From a bacterium UBP1_UBA4783 (GTDB lineage: Bacteria > Krumholzibacteriota > Krumholzibacteriia > Krumholzibacteriales > Krumholzibacteriaceae): 27,843 nucleotides of DNA. A program made the translations under genes and the position numbers. The stretch covers positions 34,364-62,206 of the forward strand of contig DHHB01000060.1 of assembly GCA_002403075.1 (NCBI GenBank), in the 5' to 3' direction. The notes under the pieces are model-generated. The model saw nothing but the letters and a program-made list of their open reading frames with translations. It was not told where the DNA came from and searched no databases. This document shows, piece after piece, positions 8,680 through 16,041 of the stretch. Position 1 is the first letter of the stretch, and every line of letters begins with the position of its first letter.

Positions 8680-10460
8680 AACGGAATGTGTCCGCGATTC
8701 TCGCCGCCTCGACGCTTCTGTGTGCGGCGGCGTCCCACTGCGCCGAGACCTTCGCGCGCTTCTCCTTCGATCAGCGCTACCTCGCCATACCCGGCCGGTA
8801 CACGAAGGACCGCTGCTTCGTGAAGCGCGGAGGCGAATGGCACTGTTTCATGATCGCCGGGAACGATTCGGCGATGGATTGGCGGGTGCCCGGGAACGAA
8901 GTCTCGTTCGCCCACGCCTCAACGAGGGACTTCCGTCACTGGACGATGCATCCGGACGTCCTCGGCATCGGCACCGGAGCGTGGGACGAGAGAAACATCT
9001 GGGCCCCCGATATCGTTCCGTGGGGGGACGGCTACCGCATGTACTACACGGGTGTCGATTCGAGCGTCGCCCAGCGCATGGGGATGGCGGAGAGCTCGAA
9101 TCTCTTCGAATGGATCGCCTATCCATCGAATCCGATCTATCGCCCCGATACCGCTCTCTTCGACTGGGGCGAGGGCCGCTGGTCCAACTGCCGGGACCCC
9201 GACGTCTTCCGCTTCTCCGACACGCTGCACGTCCTGCTTACCGCGACGACACGGGACGGCCTCGGCGCCGTGGACCATGCGGTTTCGACCGACGGCGTCG
9301 CGTGGATCGACCGGGGCCCGCTCTTCGTGAACGATTCGTGGCCCGTGCTCGAATCCGTGCAGCTCGTCGAGCGGGAGGGACGCTGGTACCTCTTCTTCAA
9401 CGAGCACGGCGTGCTCGGGATCTCCGTCGTGCGCGCGGAATCGATGTACGGCCCGTGGCGCAAGGAGACGCGGACGGTCGTCGCGCTCGGACAGGCACAG
9501 GAGATCTTCGGCGATCTTCCGAACACCCTCATCGCCCGCCACAAGAGCTACCTCGCCGGCGGCGTCTATCGGAACGTCATGAAGATCGACTCCCTCTTTT
9601 GGGACGACGACGGCGACCCGCACATCGGCGAGGACGCCGCGTTTTTCGAGGAATGGTCGCCCGTGGACCTCGACGACCCGGACCCGGGCTTCGGGGAAAC
9701 GGGCGGCGCGATATTCTCGACCGACTCCGCGTTCGCCTACCAGCCGACCTTCGGCGAGAATCCGTCCTTCCGCGGAGAGCCCGTGACCGTCGGGGTCGTC
9801 GGGAACTCATGGATCGGAACGCGCGAGCGTTACCGGGGACCGCTCACGCCCACGGAGGAGGGCGGGCTCGTCGGCGACGGGGCCGTCGGCGGGGTTCGAA
9901 GCAGGGATTTCCGCATGGCAGGCACGGAGATTTCGTTTCTCATCGGCGGCACGGAGGATCCCGCGAGGATATTTCTCGCGCTCTGCGATTCGCGCAGCCA
10001 CGAGATCATCATGAGAGAAACGGGGACAGGTTCCGAAGCGCTCGAGCCGCGCCTATGGAGAACCGACTCCCTCTACGGCAGGGAGGTGTATCTCAAGATC
10101 GTCGACGCCTCGCCCGACGGGCACCTCAACCTCGACGAGATCGCCGAACGCGTAGCGCCTCAACCGGTCGCCGACCTTCCGTTCCCCGGTTTCCTCTTCC
10201 CTCCCTATCCGAATCCGTTCAACGCCGCCTCGACCGTCGTTCTCAGGCTGGACAGGGATTCGCGCGTCGGCGCCGACGTCTGCGGGGCGGCGGGCAACCG
10301 GATCCGAACCGTATTTTCGGGATCGCTGCGGACGGGGTTCAGGCGTTTCCAATGGGACGGCACGGACGACAGCGGGCGGGCCGCCGCGTCCGGCGTCTAT
10401 TTCTTCCGCGTCGAGGCGGATGGGCGGGTTCGATCCCGAAAATTCGTGCTCGTGCGGTAG
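8676..10460 (+). CDS. Secreted five-bladed-propeller glycosidase-like protein with FlgD-like C-terminal domain
   Basis: I choose the TTG at 8676: GGGGAGG at 8662-8668 lies 7 bases upstream, and the resulting N-terminus (LKRNVSAILAASTLLCAAAS) is a clean signal peptide. The protein is 594 residues. The region to about residue 330 has motifs of GH43/GH32-like beta-propeller glycosidases: ERNIWAPDIVPWGDGYRMYYTG, NCRDPDVFRF, and an ESVQLVEREGRWYLFF segment. These could supply the acidic catalytic residues, but the substrate and family are not certain. The last 85 or so residues (PYPNPFN, then WDGTDDSGRAAASGVYFFRVE and an RKFVLVR end) form a FlgD-Ig-like/T9SS type A-like C-terminal domain, common in FCB-group and related candidate phyla. 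The protein is probably surface-attached or secreted. It ends 44 bases before a convergent gene. Confidence 0.82.
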   Translation: MKRNVSAILAASTLLCAAASHCAETFARFSFDQRYLAIPGRYTKDRCFVKRGGEWHCFMIAGNDSAMDWRVPGNEVSFAHASTRDFRHWTMHPDVLGIGTGAWDERNIWAPDIVPWGDGYRMYYTGVDSSVAQRMGMAESSNLFEWIAYPSNPIYRPDTALFDWGEGRWSNCRDPDVFRFSDTLHVLLTATTRDGLGAVDHAVSTDGVAWIDRGPLFVNDSWPVLESVQLVEREGRWYLFFNEHGVLGISVVRAESMYGPWRKETRTVVALGQAQEIFGDLPNTLIARHKSYLAGGVYRNVMKIDSLFWDDDGDPHIGEDAAFFEEWSPVDLDDPDPGFGETGGAIFSTDSAFAYQPTFGENPSFRGEPVTVGVVGNSWIGTRERYRGPLTPTEEGGLVGDGAVGGVRSRDFRMAGTEISFLIGGTEDPARIFLALCDSRSHEIIMRETGTGSEALEPRLWRTDSLYGREVYLKIVDASPDGHLNLDEIAERVAPQPVADLPFPGFLFPPYPNPFNAASTVVLRLDRDSRVGADVCGAAGNRIRTVFSGSLRTGFRRFQWDGTDDSGRAAASGVYFFRVEADGRVRSRKFVLVR

Positions 10461-10504
10461 GGCCGCCCACGGAGCGACGGGCGTCCCCGGCGAGTCTCCA
10501 TCCG

Positions 10505-11755
10505 TCACCGGGCCGCGAGGTGCGCGGTCGAGAAGGCCGCCTGCAGGTTGTACCCGCCGGTCGTTCCGTCGACATCGATTATCTCACCGCAGAAAAAGAG
10601 CCCCTTCACCTTCTTCGACTCCATCGTCCGCGGATCGATCTCCCTGAGATCGATCCCGCCGCGGGTCACGACGGCTTCCGCGATCGGCCGCGGCCGTTTC
10701 ACCGTGAGGCGGAAATCCTTGAAAAGGTCCGCGAGCTTCTTCCTCTCGACGGAGGTGATCTGGCTGCATTTTCTGTCGCCGGGTATCCCGCTCGTTTCGA
10801 CGAAGACCGGGATAAGCGCCCGCGGGAGAAGCCCCTTCATGACCGTGCGGAGCGCTTTGGCGCCGGAAGCGGCGAACTCGCGGACGAGTCTCGCCTCGAG
10901 CTTCGCTTCGTCGAGAGCGGGTTTGAGATCGATCGAGAGCTCGATCCGAGCCTTGCGCTCGTGTTGCTCGACGACGGCGCCGCTGACCCGGAGGATGATG
11001 GGGCCCGACACGCCGAAATGCGTAAAGAGCATGTCGCCGAACTCGGAGGCTATCTTTTTTCCTCCGGCGAACGCCGTCACCCTGACGTTCTCGAGGGAGA
11101 GCCCCTGCAGCTCTTTCGGGAACCGCTCGATCGTTTCGAGGGGAACGAGCGCCGGGCGCGGGGGAACGATCGTGTGGCCGAGCGCCGCGGCCATGGAGTA
11201 TCCGTCGCCCGTCGAGCCCGTCGCGGGATACGAGAGACCGCCGGTCGCGAGTATGACCTTCGGCGCCGGAATGAGGCTCCCGTCGTTCGCCATGCGCACG
11301 CCCGCCACCGCGCCGGAGGCGCGATCGATCGCGATCTCCCGCACGCGGGCGTAGAGCCTCACCGACACCGCGTGCTCTTTCATGTACGCGGCGAGCGCCT
11401 TCACGACGCCCGAGGAGCCGCCGGACGACGGGAAAATCCTCCCGCCCCGCTCCTCGGTCGTGGCGACCCCGCGGGCGTCGAAAAACGCCACGAGGTCGTC
11501 GTTCGAAAACTCCGTGAACGCGCGGTAGAGAAATTTGCCGTTTTTGCCGAAGCTTTCGATGAACGCGGTCGTCTCGTCGGTATTGGTCAGGTTGCACCGG
11601 CCCTTGCCGGTGATGGCGAGCTTCCTGCCGAGCCGGTCGTTTCGTTCGAGCAGCAGGACGCGCGCGCCGCCCTCGGCCGCGCGTCCCGCCGCGAACATTC
11701 CAGATGCGCCGCCGCCTATTACGATCACGTCGTACGACGTGCCGGACCGGATCAT
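10505..11755 (-). CDS. BaiN/HI0933-type NAD(P)/FAD-dependent oxidoreductase
   Basis: This 416-residue flavoprotein begins MIRSGTSYDVIVIGGGASGMFAA, with the GxGxxG dinucleotide-binding motif close to the N-terminus. LGRKLAITGKGRCNLTN follows, which is diagnostic of the HI0933/BaiN family. The C-terminal motif VTRGGIDLREIDPRTMESK and the closing GLFFCGEIIDVDGTTGGYNLQAAFSTA complete the family pattern. Length matches the usual 390-420. It is cytoplasmic and probably reduces an organic substrate, but the physiological one is not defined for most family members. It starts 18 bases after the lipoprotein gene on the same strand, so the two probably share a transcript. GAGG lies about 8 bases upstream of its ATG. 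Confidence 0.92.
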   Translation of the reverse strand: MIRSGTSYDVIVIGGGASGMFAAGRAAEGGARVLLLERNDRLGRKLAITGKGRCNLTNTDETTAFIESFGKNGKFLYRAFTEFSNDDLVAFFDARGVATTEERGGRIFPSSGGSSGVVKALAAYMKEHAVSVRLYARVREIAIDRASGAVAGVRMANDGSLIPAPKVILATGGLSYPATGSTGDGYSMAAALGHTIVPPRPALVPLETIERFPKELQGLSLENVRVTAFAGGKKIASEFGDMLFTHFGVSGPIILRVSGAVVEQHERKARIELSIDLKPALDEAKLEARLVREFAASGAKALRTVMKGLLPRALIPVFVETSGIPGDRKCSQITSVERKKLADLFKDFRLTVKRPRPIAEAVVTRGGIDLREIDPRTMESKKVKGLFFCGEIIDVDGTTGGYNLQAAFSTAHLAAR

Positions 11756-11773
11756 GGAGCGGACCTCGGCTCC

Positions 11774-12544
11774 CTAGTCGAAGATGTGCTCGGTGTTCTG
11801 ATACGCGGTGTGAACCTTGTCCACCGCCGCGAGTATCTGCTCCTTGGCGTTCCCCTTGGCGGTCTCGACGAGCTCGAGCGTCGCAGCATCGAGCGCCTCG
11901 ACCGCGGCCTTGAAATCCGCCTGCCGCTCCGCGAGCCGTTTCGGAAGCTCCGCCGCCTTGAGGGCCGGGAGCTTTTCGGCCATCGCCGCCGCGACGGCGC
12001 GGATCTTCTCGAGATCGTAGTCGGGCGCATAGTAATGGAAGAGCTTGTAGAGCTCCTGATGGTAGGCGTCGAGCTCCTTGACGAGGGGGCGGATCGTCCG
12101 CACGAGCTGCTCGTAATAGGCGTGAAACGCCTCGACCTGCTTCAGCATCTCGTCCCCGTCGTCGGCCGCGGCCGCGGCGTGGAGCTGCTGCAGCGTCGAT
12201 TTCAGGCTCGCCTTCTTCTCGTCCCACGCCGCCTGCTTCTCGCGAAGAATCCCCGGCAGCGCCGCTGCGTCGAGCTTCGCCGTGAGCGTGTCCATCCGAG
12301 GCAGGAGCTCCTTGATCATCGCGAGGTTCTTGTCGGGATACGCGTCGTGCCAGAGCGGATAGACGACGCCGTGCAGATCGCGCAGCGCGGGCACCGACGC
12401 CGTTATTTCCGCCTGCGTGAACTCGTGAGCCGCCTCGGCTTTCTGCGCGGCCGGCTTCTGCTCGTCGGCCTTCTGGCACGCCCCGACGACCGGCATCGTG
12501 AGGATCGCGAGACCGGCGACGAGGGGATATACGAACCGTTTCAT
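11774..12544 (-). CDS. His-rich helical lipoprotein with internal duplication
   Basis: The start ATG at 12544 follows AAGGAGG at good spacing. The 256-residue product has a signal peptide with lipobox (VVGAC, C23), so it should be lipid-anchored. The mature part is almost all helix and consists of two copies aligned without gaps at an offset of 104 residues. H58/H162, Y62/Y166, L64/L168, W65/F169, H66/H170, P70/P174, P97/P201, Q104/Q208, W107/F211, H141/H245 and Y144/Y248 all match. The recurring HxxxYxL[WF]H and HxxY motifs suggest metal or haem ligands at the ends of helical bundles; this is inference. I recognise no named family. It appears to be the first gene of a two-gene unit with the BaiN-like flavoprotein, so a redox role is possible. 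Confidence 0.85.
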   Translation of the reverse strand: MKRFVYPLVAGLAILTMPVVGACQKADEQKPAAQKAEAAHEFTQAEITASVPALRDLHGVVYPLWHDAYPDKNLAMIKELLPRMDTLTAKLDAAALPGILREKQAAWDEKKASLKSTLQQLHAAAAADDGDEMLKQVEAFHAYYEQLVRTIRPLVKELDAYHQELYKLFHYYAPDYDLEKIRAVAAAMAEKLPALKAAELPKRLAERQADFKAAVEALDAATLELVETAKGNAKEQILAAVDKVHTAYQNTEHIFD

Positions 12545-12594
12545 CCGAACCTCCTTATTAAATGTTTCCAATCGGCTCCTGCGACGACACACAT

Positions 12595-12600
12595 ACTATA
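12595..12600 (-). promoter_or_regulatory. Possible -10 element for the lipoprotein/BaiN unit
   Basis: TATAGT on the minus strand (12600-12595) lies about 50 bases upstream of the lipoprotein ATG, in a comparatively A/T-rich gap between genes. No convincing -35 hexamer is visible at 16-18 bases. It would give a leader of about 44 bases containing the AAGGAGG ribosome binding site. Confidence 0.35.
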
Positions 12601-12650
12601 CACCCGACAGCCGACGTTTTCGCGATGCAATTATTTCGCGCGGATGAGTG

Positions 12651-15185
12651 TCAGAGCGCCTCCACGCGCTCGCGCAGGTCGCGGGCGATCCGTTCGGGCG
12701 AATCGTGCGGCGAATAGCGGACCGGTTCTCCGGCGAACACCGATATCTCCCCCGGCCGCGCGCGGCGACTTTTCGCCCGCTTGAGCTCCCACAGGCCGTC
12801 GATGCGCAGGGGGATCACCGGCGCGAGAAGCTGCGACACGAGAAGCCCCGTGCCGGGCATGAAGGGACCGATCGCGCCGTCCGTCGTGTACTTTCCTTCC
12901 GGGAACACGAGTATGTTGTATCCCCGGTCCATGAGGCGGCCGGCGAACTCGAAGCTCCGCCGGAATCCGCTCTTTCGAGGCATCGAAAACACGTTGAAAC
13001 ACAGGACGACGAGAACGTACTGGAGCACGTTGAACATGCGTCCGAGCGGCCCCGTTCCGGCCGGCGGACGGCGCTTCCCGCGAAGTATCTCTCCGTCCAT
13101 GGCGATCGCCGTGCGCCCTCTCATTCTCCGCGGAAGCGCCGCGAGAACGAGAGCGTGGTCGACGGCCGTGACGTGATTGCAGACCAAAACGAGCGGCTCG
13201 CGGACGTCCCCGAGACGCTCCGCGCCGCTCGTGCTCTGACGGCCGAGAAGCCGCGCCGCCGGCATGGCGAGAAGATGGAGAATCGCGAGCCGGAGCCAGC
13301 TCGCGGGCGCGCGCTGCTGCCAACGCGGATAGGGATACGGCGCCGCCCGCCCGGCGCTCCCCGCCCGCACGAGATTTCCGAGCTCGCCGAGCGTCGTCGT
13401 CTCGGTGAGCGCCGCCTCGTCGAGCTCGATCTCGTAGCGGTCCTCGACGGCGTCGAGCAGCTCGACGCGACCGAGAGAGTCGAGCTTGAGATCGAGGCCG
13501 AGTCTCGCCGACGGATCGACCGTGCGGTCCGCCGACGCGCCGATGCGCGAGACGATATCGCCGATCTCGCCGGAGGCCGCCGGGCTCTCCCCATGACGGA
13601 GCCCGCTCCGCTCGGCGGCGAGCGCCCTTTCCGCGACGAGCCTTCGCAGCACCTTTCGCGTGGATGTCCGCGGAAAATCCTCGTCCGGCCAGACGAACCA
13701 GCGCCGGATGCGCTGGTGCGGGGCGAGCGTTCGGTTGACGCGATCGACGAGAGCCGAGACGTCCGTCTCGCGCCGCCGCAGAACGAGCGCGGCGAGCGGC
13801 TCGGAACCCCCGGCTGTCTCGACCGCCACGACCGATGAGACCTTTACCTCGGGCTCGCGATCGAACGCCTGCTCGATATCCCCGGGATAGATCTTCATCC
13901 CCGCGCCGCTGACGATGACCTCTTTCGTGCGGCCCTTGAAATAGAGGTTTCCCTTCTCGTCCATCTCCCCCACGTCGCCGGTGCGGAAATACCCGTCCTC
14001 CGTTCTCGCCCATTCGCCCGCGTCCTTCCAGTAGCCGGGCGAGACGTTGTCTCCGCGAACGAGGATCTCGCCGTCGGGGGCGAGCTTCACCGCCTGGCCG
14101 GGCATCGCCCTGCCGATCGAGCCGCGGGCCAATTTGAAGGGATGGTTGACGCTGACGAGAGAGGCGGTCTCCGTCATGCCGTAGCCCTGAATGACCGCGA
14201 AGCCGAGCCGGTCCCAGAACTCTTCCGTCTCGGGAGAGAGCGCGGCGCCGCCCGATATGAACGCCCAGAACTTCCAGCCGAACCGCGAATGGATCGCGCG
14301 GAAGATCCACCAGCGCCGAATCGGATGGCGCCCGCGCCCGGCCTCGAACGTCCTGCGGAAGGCGTCGATCCCGCCGCTCGTCTCGTAATCGCCGAGGATC
14401 CGCTCGCGCAGCGTGTCGAGCATGCGGGGCACGGCGACGAGAACCGAGATCCTCTCCGCCTTGATCGTCTCGATGACGCGGGAAGGGCCGAGCGCCTTTT
14501 GGAAAAACACCTCTCCCCCGAGCATCGGCGGCACGAACACCCCCATGATCTGGCCGAAGACGTGGCTCAGGGGCACGAGGCACAAGAACCGGAGCGGATG
14601 AACGATCCGCTCGAGGATGAGAAAACGTTTGATCTCCCGCTCGAGCGGCTCGAGGTTCGAGAGTAGGTTGCGATGCGTGACACGCACGCCCTTCGGCTCG
14701 GCCGTCGTGCCCGAGGTGAACACGATCTCGAAGGTGCCGTCCGGCGAGATGTCTCCGGCGGGGCGAGGCTCGGCGGGATGGCCGGAAATCAGCGATGCGA
14801 GCTCGTCAAGCCGGACGACGGGGCACGGGAGAGCGGGCGCGCCGCCGGTTTCGGGCTCGACGACGGCGAGCGAGGGCGCGACCTGCGCGGCGACCCGCGA
14901 GACGAATCCGGGTTCGCTCCGCGCGTCGAGCGGCACGACGATCGCGCCGCGGACGACGCACCCCCAAAAGACTGCCGCCCAATCCGCCCCGTTTTCCCCT
15001 TGGAGGAGGACGCGGTCCCCGGCGCCGACCCCGCGCTCCTCGAGCTCCCGCGAGAATCGAAACGCGCTCCGCGCGGCCTCGGCGTACGACGTGCGGACGC
15101 TCCGCAGCCCGCGCCGGTGCACGAACGCCGTTCCGCCGCCGCGGGTGAGAAAGCCGTCGACATAGCTCCCGAGAGTGGCGCGCAT
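12651..15185 (-). CDS. Fused acyl-CoA/ACP ligase, carrier domain and PlsC-type acyltransferase
   Basis: The 844-residue protein has three domains. Residues 1-520 form an AMP-binding (ANL) ligase: P-loop IVFTSGTTAEPKGV (154-167), GYGMTETAS (334-342), YFRTGDVG (399-406), and the terminal-domain lysine K511 in STRKVLRR. Residues about 540-607 form an acyl carrier domain with the phosphopantetheine serine S570 in LDSLGRVEL. Residues about 660-844 form a PlsC/LPLAT acyltransferase with NHVTAVD (H671, D676) and FPEG (761-764). The order is ligase, carrier, acyltransferase, whereas E. coli Aas has the acyltransferase first and no such carrier. A likely role is to activate free fatty acids, hold them on the built-in carrier and transfer them to a lysophospholipid or similar acceptor. 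The hydrophobic segment near 720-735 suggests membrane contact. The ATG at 15185 fits a leaderless promoter just upstream. Confidence 0.9.
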   Translation of the reverse strand: MRATLGSYVDGFLTRGGGTAFVHRRGLRSVRTSYAEAARSAFRFSRELEERGVGAGDRVLLQGENGADWAAVFWGCVVRGAIVVPLDARSEPGFVSRVAAQVAPSLAVVEPETGGAPALPCPVVRLDELASLISGHPAEPRPAGDISPDGTFEIVFTSGTTAEPKGVRVTHRNLLSNLEPLEREIKRFLILERIVHPLRFLCLVPLSHVFGQIMGVFVPPMLGGEVFFQKALGPSRVIETIKAERISVLVAVPRMLDTLRERILGDYETSGGIDAFRRTFEAGRGRHPIRRWWIFRAIHSRFGWKFWAFISGGAALSPETEEFWDRLGFAVIQGYGMTETASLVSVNHPFKLARGSIGRAMPGQAVKLAPDGEILVRGDNVSPGYWKDAGEWARTEDGYFRTGDVGEMDEKGNLYFKGRTKEVIVSGAGMKIYPGDIEQAFDREPEVKVSSVVAVETAGGSEPLAALVLRRRETDVSALVDRVNRTLAPHQRIRRWFVWPDEDFPRTSTRKVLRRLVAERALAAERSGLRHGESPAASGEIGDIVSRIGASADRTVDPSARLGLDLKLDSLGRVELLDAVEDRYEIELDEAALTETTTLGELGNLVRAGSAGRAAPYPYPRWQQRAPASWLRLAILHLLAMPAARLLGRQSTSGAERLGDVREPLVLVCNHVTAVDHALVLAALPRRMRGRTAIAMDGEILRGKRRPPAGTGPLGRMFNVLQYVLVVLCFNVFSMPRKSGFRRSFEFAGRLMDRGYNILVFPEGKYTTDGAIGPFMPGTGLLVSQLLAPVIPLRIDGLWELKRAKSRRARPGEISVFAGEPVRYSPHDSPERIARDLRERVEAL

Positions 15186-15192
15186 CGCTTGG

Positions 15193-15221
15193 ATGATACA
15201 GGAGTCGCGCTCCCGCGGCAA
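15193..15221 (-). promoter_or_regulatory. Promoter predicting a leaderless message for the ligase-acyltransferase fusion
   Basis: On the minus strand TTGCCG (15221-15216) and TATCAT (15198-15193) are 17 bases apart. The -10 ends 7 bases before the ATG at 15185, so transcription should start at or next to the A of the start codon. The absence of any Shine-Dalgarno sequence before this ATG agrees. Confidence 0.5.
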
Positions 15222-15266
15222 GGAGGCCGACCGCGACCGCGCCGCGCGCGAGGGCGTGTCATGTAT

Positions 15267-15599
15267 CTAGAAATTCCGGCGGGCCGCGTAGGTGAAGTGA
15301 AAAAAGTACTTTCTCCACGACTCTTCGGTCGAACCGTACTCGTTCGCCCCGAGGAAGTAATCCACGAGCGCTTCGCGCATCCGGGCGATTTCGCGCAGGT
15401 GGGTGCGTTTCAGCGGGTGGTCGAGACTGAGATCGACGAGCTCGAGTGCGCGCTCGAACGCCCGGCGGCTGTATTCGGCGTTGTTCTTCGCCCGCCACGA
15501 GAGAGCACGCTCGACCTCGCCGCCGATGTGCGCCATGCGTTCGAGGAGCGCCATCTCCTTCCACCGCCCGGCCGCGAGATCCCGATGCTCCGCGCTCAC
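15267..15599 (-). CDS. Conserved helical protein coupled to DUF5674
   Basis: The 110-residue protein begins at a GTG (15599) whose GTGA overlaps the stop of the DUF5674 gene, a typical coupled junction. It is helical and soluble, with no signal peptide. Conserved-looking stretches are RWKEMALLERMAHIGGEV, NAEYSRRAFERALELVDL and ANEYGSTEESWRKYFFHF. From memory, close relatives of this 'unnamed' family occur in scattered phyla, often next to DUF5674, with a similar DNEY...KYF...AAR ending; I cannot check that here. A C-terminal RxxxxH (R96, H101) recalls the HEPN nuclease motif, but my recollection of the family does not have that histidine conserved. Function unknown. Confidence 0.8.
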   Translation of the reverse strand: MSAEHRDLAAGRWKEMALLERMAHIGGEVERALSWRAKNNAEYSRRAFERALELVDLSLDHPLKRTHLREIARMREALVDYFLGANEYGSTEESWRKYFFHFTYAARRNF

Positions 15600-15937
15600 C
15601 GCCGCACCTTCTTCGCAACGATCTCGAGAATCCGCCCGCGTATGCGCTCGTCTTCGACGCCGCGGCTCATATTCCCCTGCGACGGGCGCATATTGATCAT
15701 CGAATCGAACTCGACGAAATCGTCGCCCGTCATCGCCGGATACAGATTGATCCCCCAGAGGCTCTGCTGCCGCGACCCGTCGTCGATGAGCAGGGCCTCC
15801 AGATCCGAATGAAGCTCTCCGTCGACGGCAAGCAGCTCCCGGTCGACATCGACGACGGCCTTCACCATGTTCCCGAACGTCGCGGCGGCCATGCGTTCGA
15901 GGTCCGCGATCTCCATGCTCCGCGAGATTATTTCCAC
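15596..15937 (-). CDS. DUF5674 family protein
   Basis: This small soluble protein has 113 residues. The pattern MVKAVVDVDRELLAVDGELH, then LLIDDGSRQQSLWGINLYP, then EFDSMINMRPSQGNMSRGV, is the signature of DUF5674, and it covers nearly the whole protein. I place the start at the GTG at 15937: AGGGAGG lies 10 bases upstream and a near-consensus promoter lies about 40 bases upstream. The usual family N-terminus is reproduced from there (VEIISRSMEIADLERMA). The product has no known function. It is immediately followed, with a 4-base overlap, by a 110-residue helical protein, so the two probably work together. Confidence 0.85.
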   Translation of the reverse strand: MEIISRSMEIADLERMAAATFGNMVKAVVDVDRELLAVDGELHSDLEALLIDDGSRQQSLWGINLYPAMTGDDFVEFDSMINMRPSQGNMSRGVEDERIRGRILEIVAKKVRR

Positions 15938-15977
15938 TGCGAGAAATCCTCCCTCGGCGACCGAACGAATCCGCTCG

Positions 15978-16005
15978 ATTATAGGCGAACAAGACGCCGC
16001 CGCAA
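15978..16005 (-). promoter_or_regulatory. Near-consensus promoter for the DUF5674 pair
   Basis: On the minus strand TTGCGG (16005-16000) and a perfect TATAAT (15983-15978) are 16 bases apart. The start would be near 15970, giving a leader of about 33 bases with AGGGAGG before the GTG at 15937. This makes the pair independent of the PilT gene upstream. Confidence 0.6.
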
Positions 16006-16041
16006 GCTGTTTTATCGATGCCCGCGAGAGCGGCTGATGGT

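Noticed and set aside
12603..12650. Two CGCGAAA copies upstream of the lipoprotein promoter as an operator
   Set aside because: Only a 7-base direct repeat with nothing else to support it; likely chance.
8720..12784. A 1354-codon plus-strand open frame
   Set aside because: It crosses the glycosidase-like gene out of frame and runs antisense to the BaiN and lipoprotein genes; no recognisable domain.
15186..15221. TTG start 12 codons upstream for the ligase fusion
   Set aside because: No ribosome binding site; it would lie in the -35 of the promoter, and the ligase domain begins naturally at the ATG at 15185.
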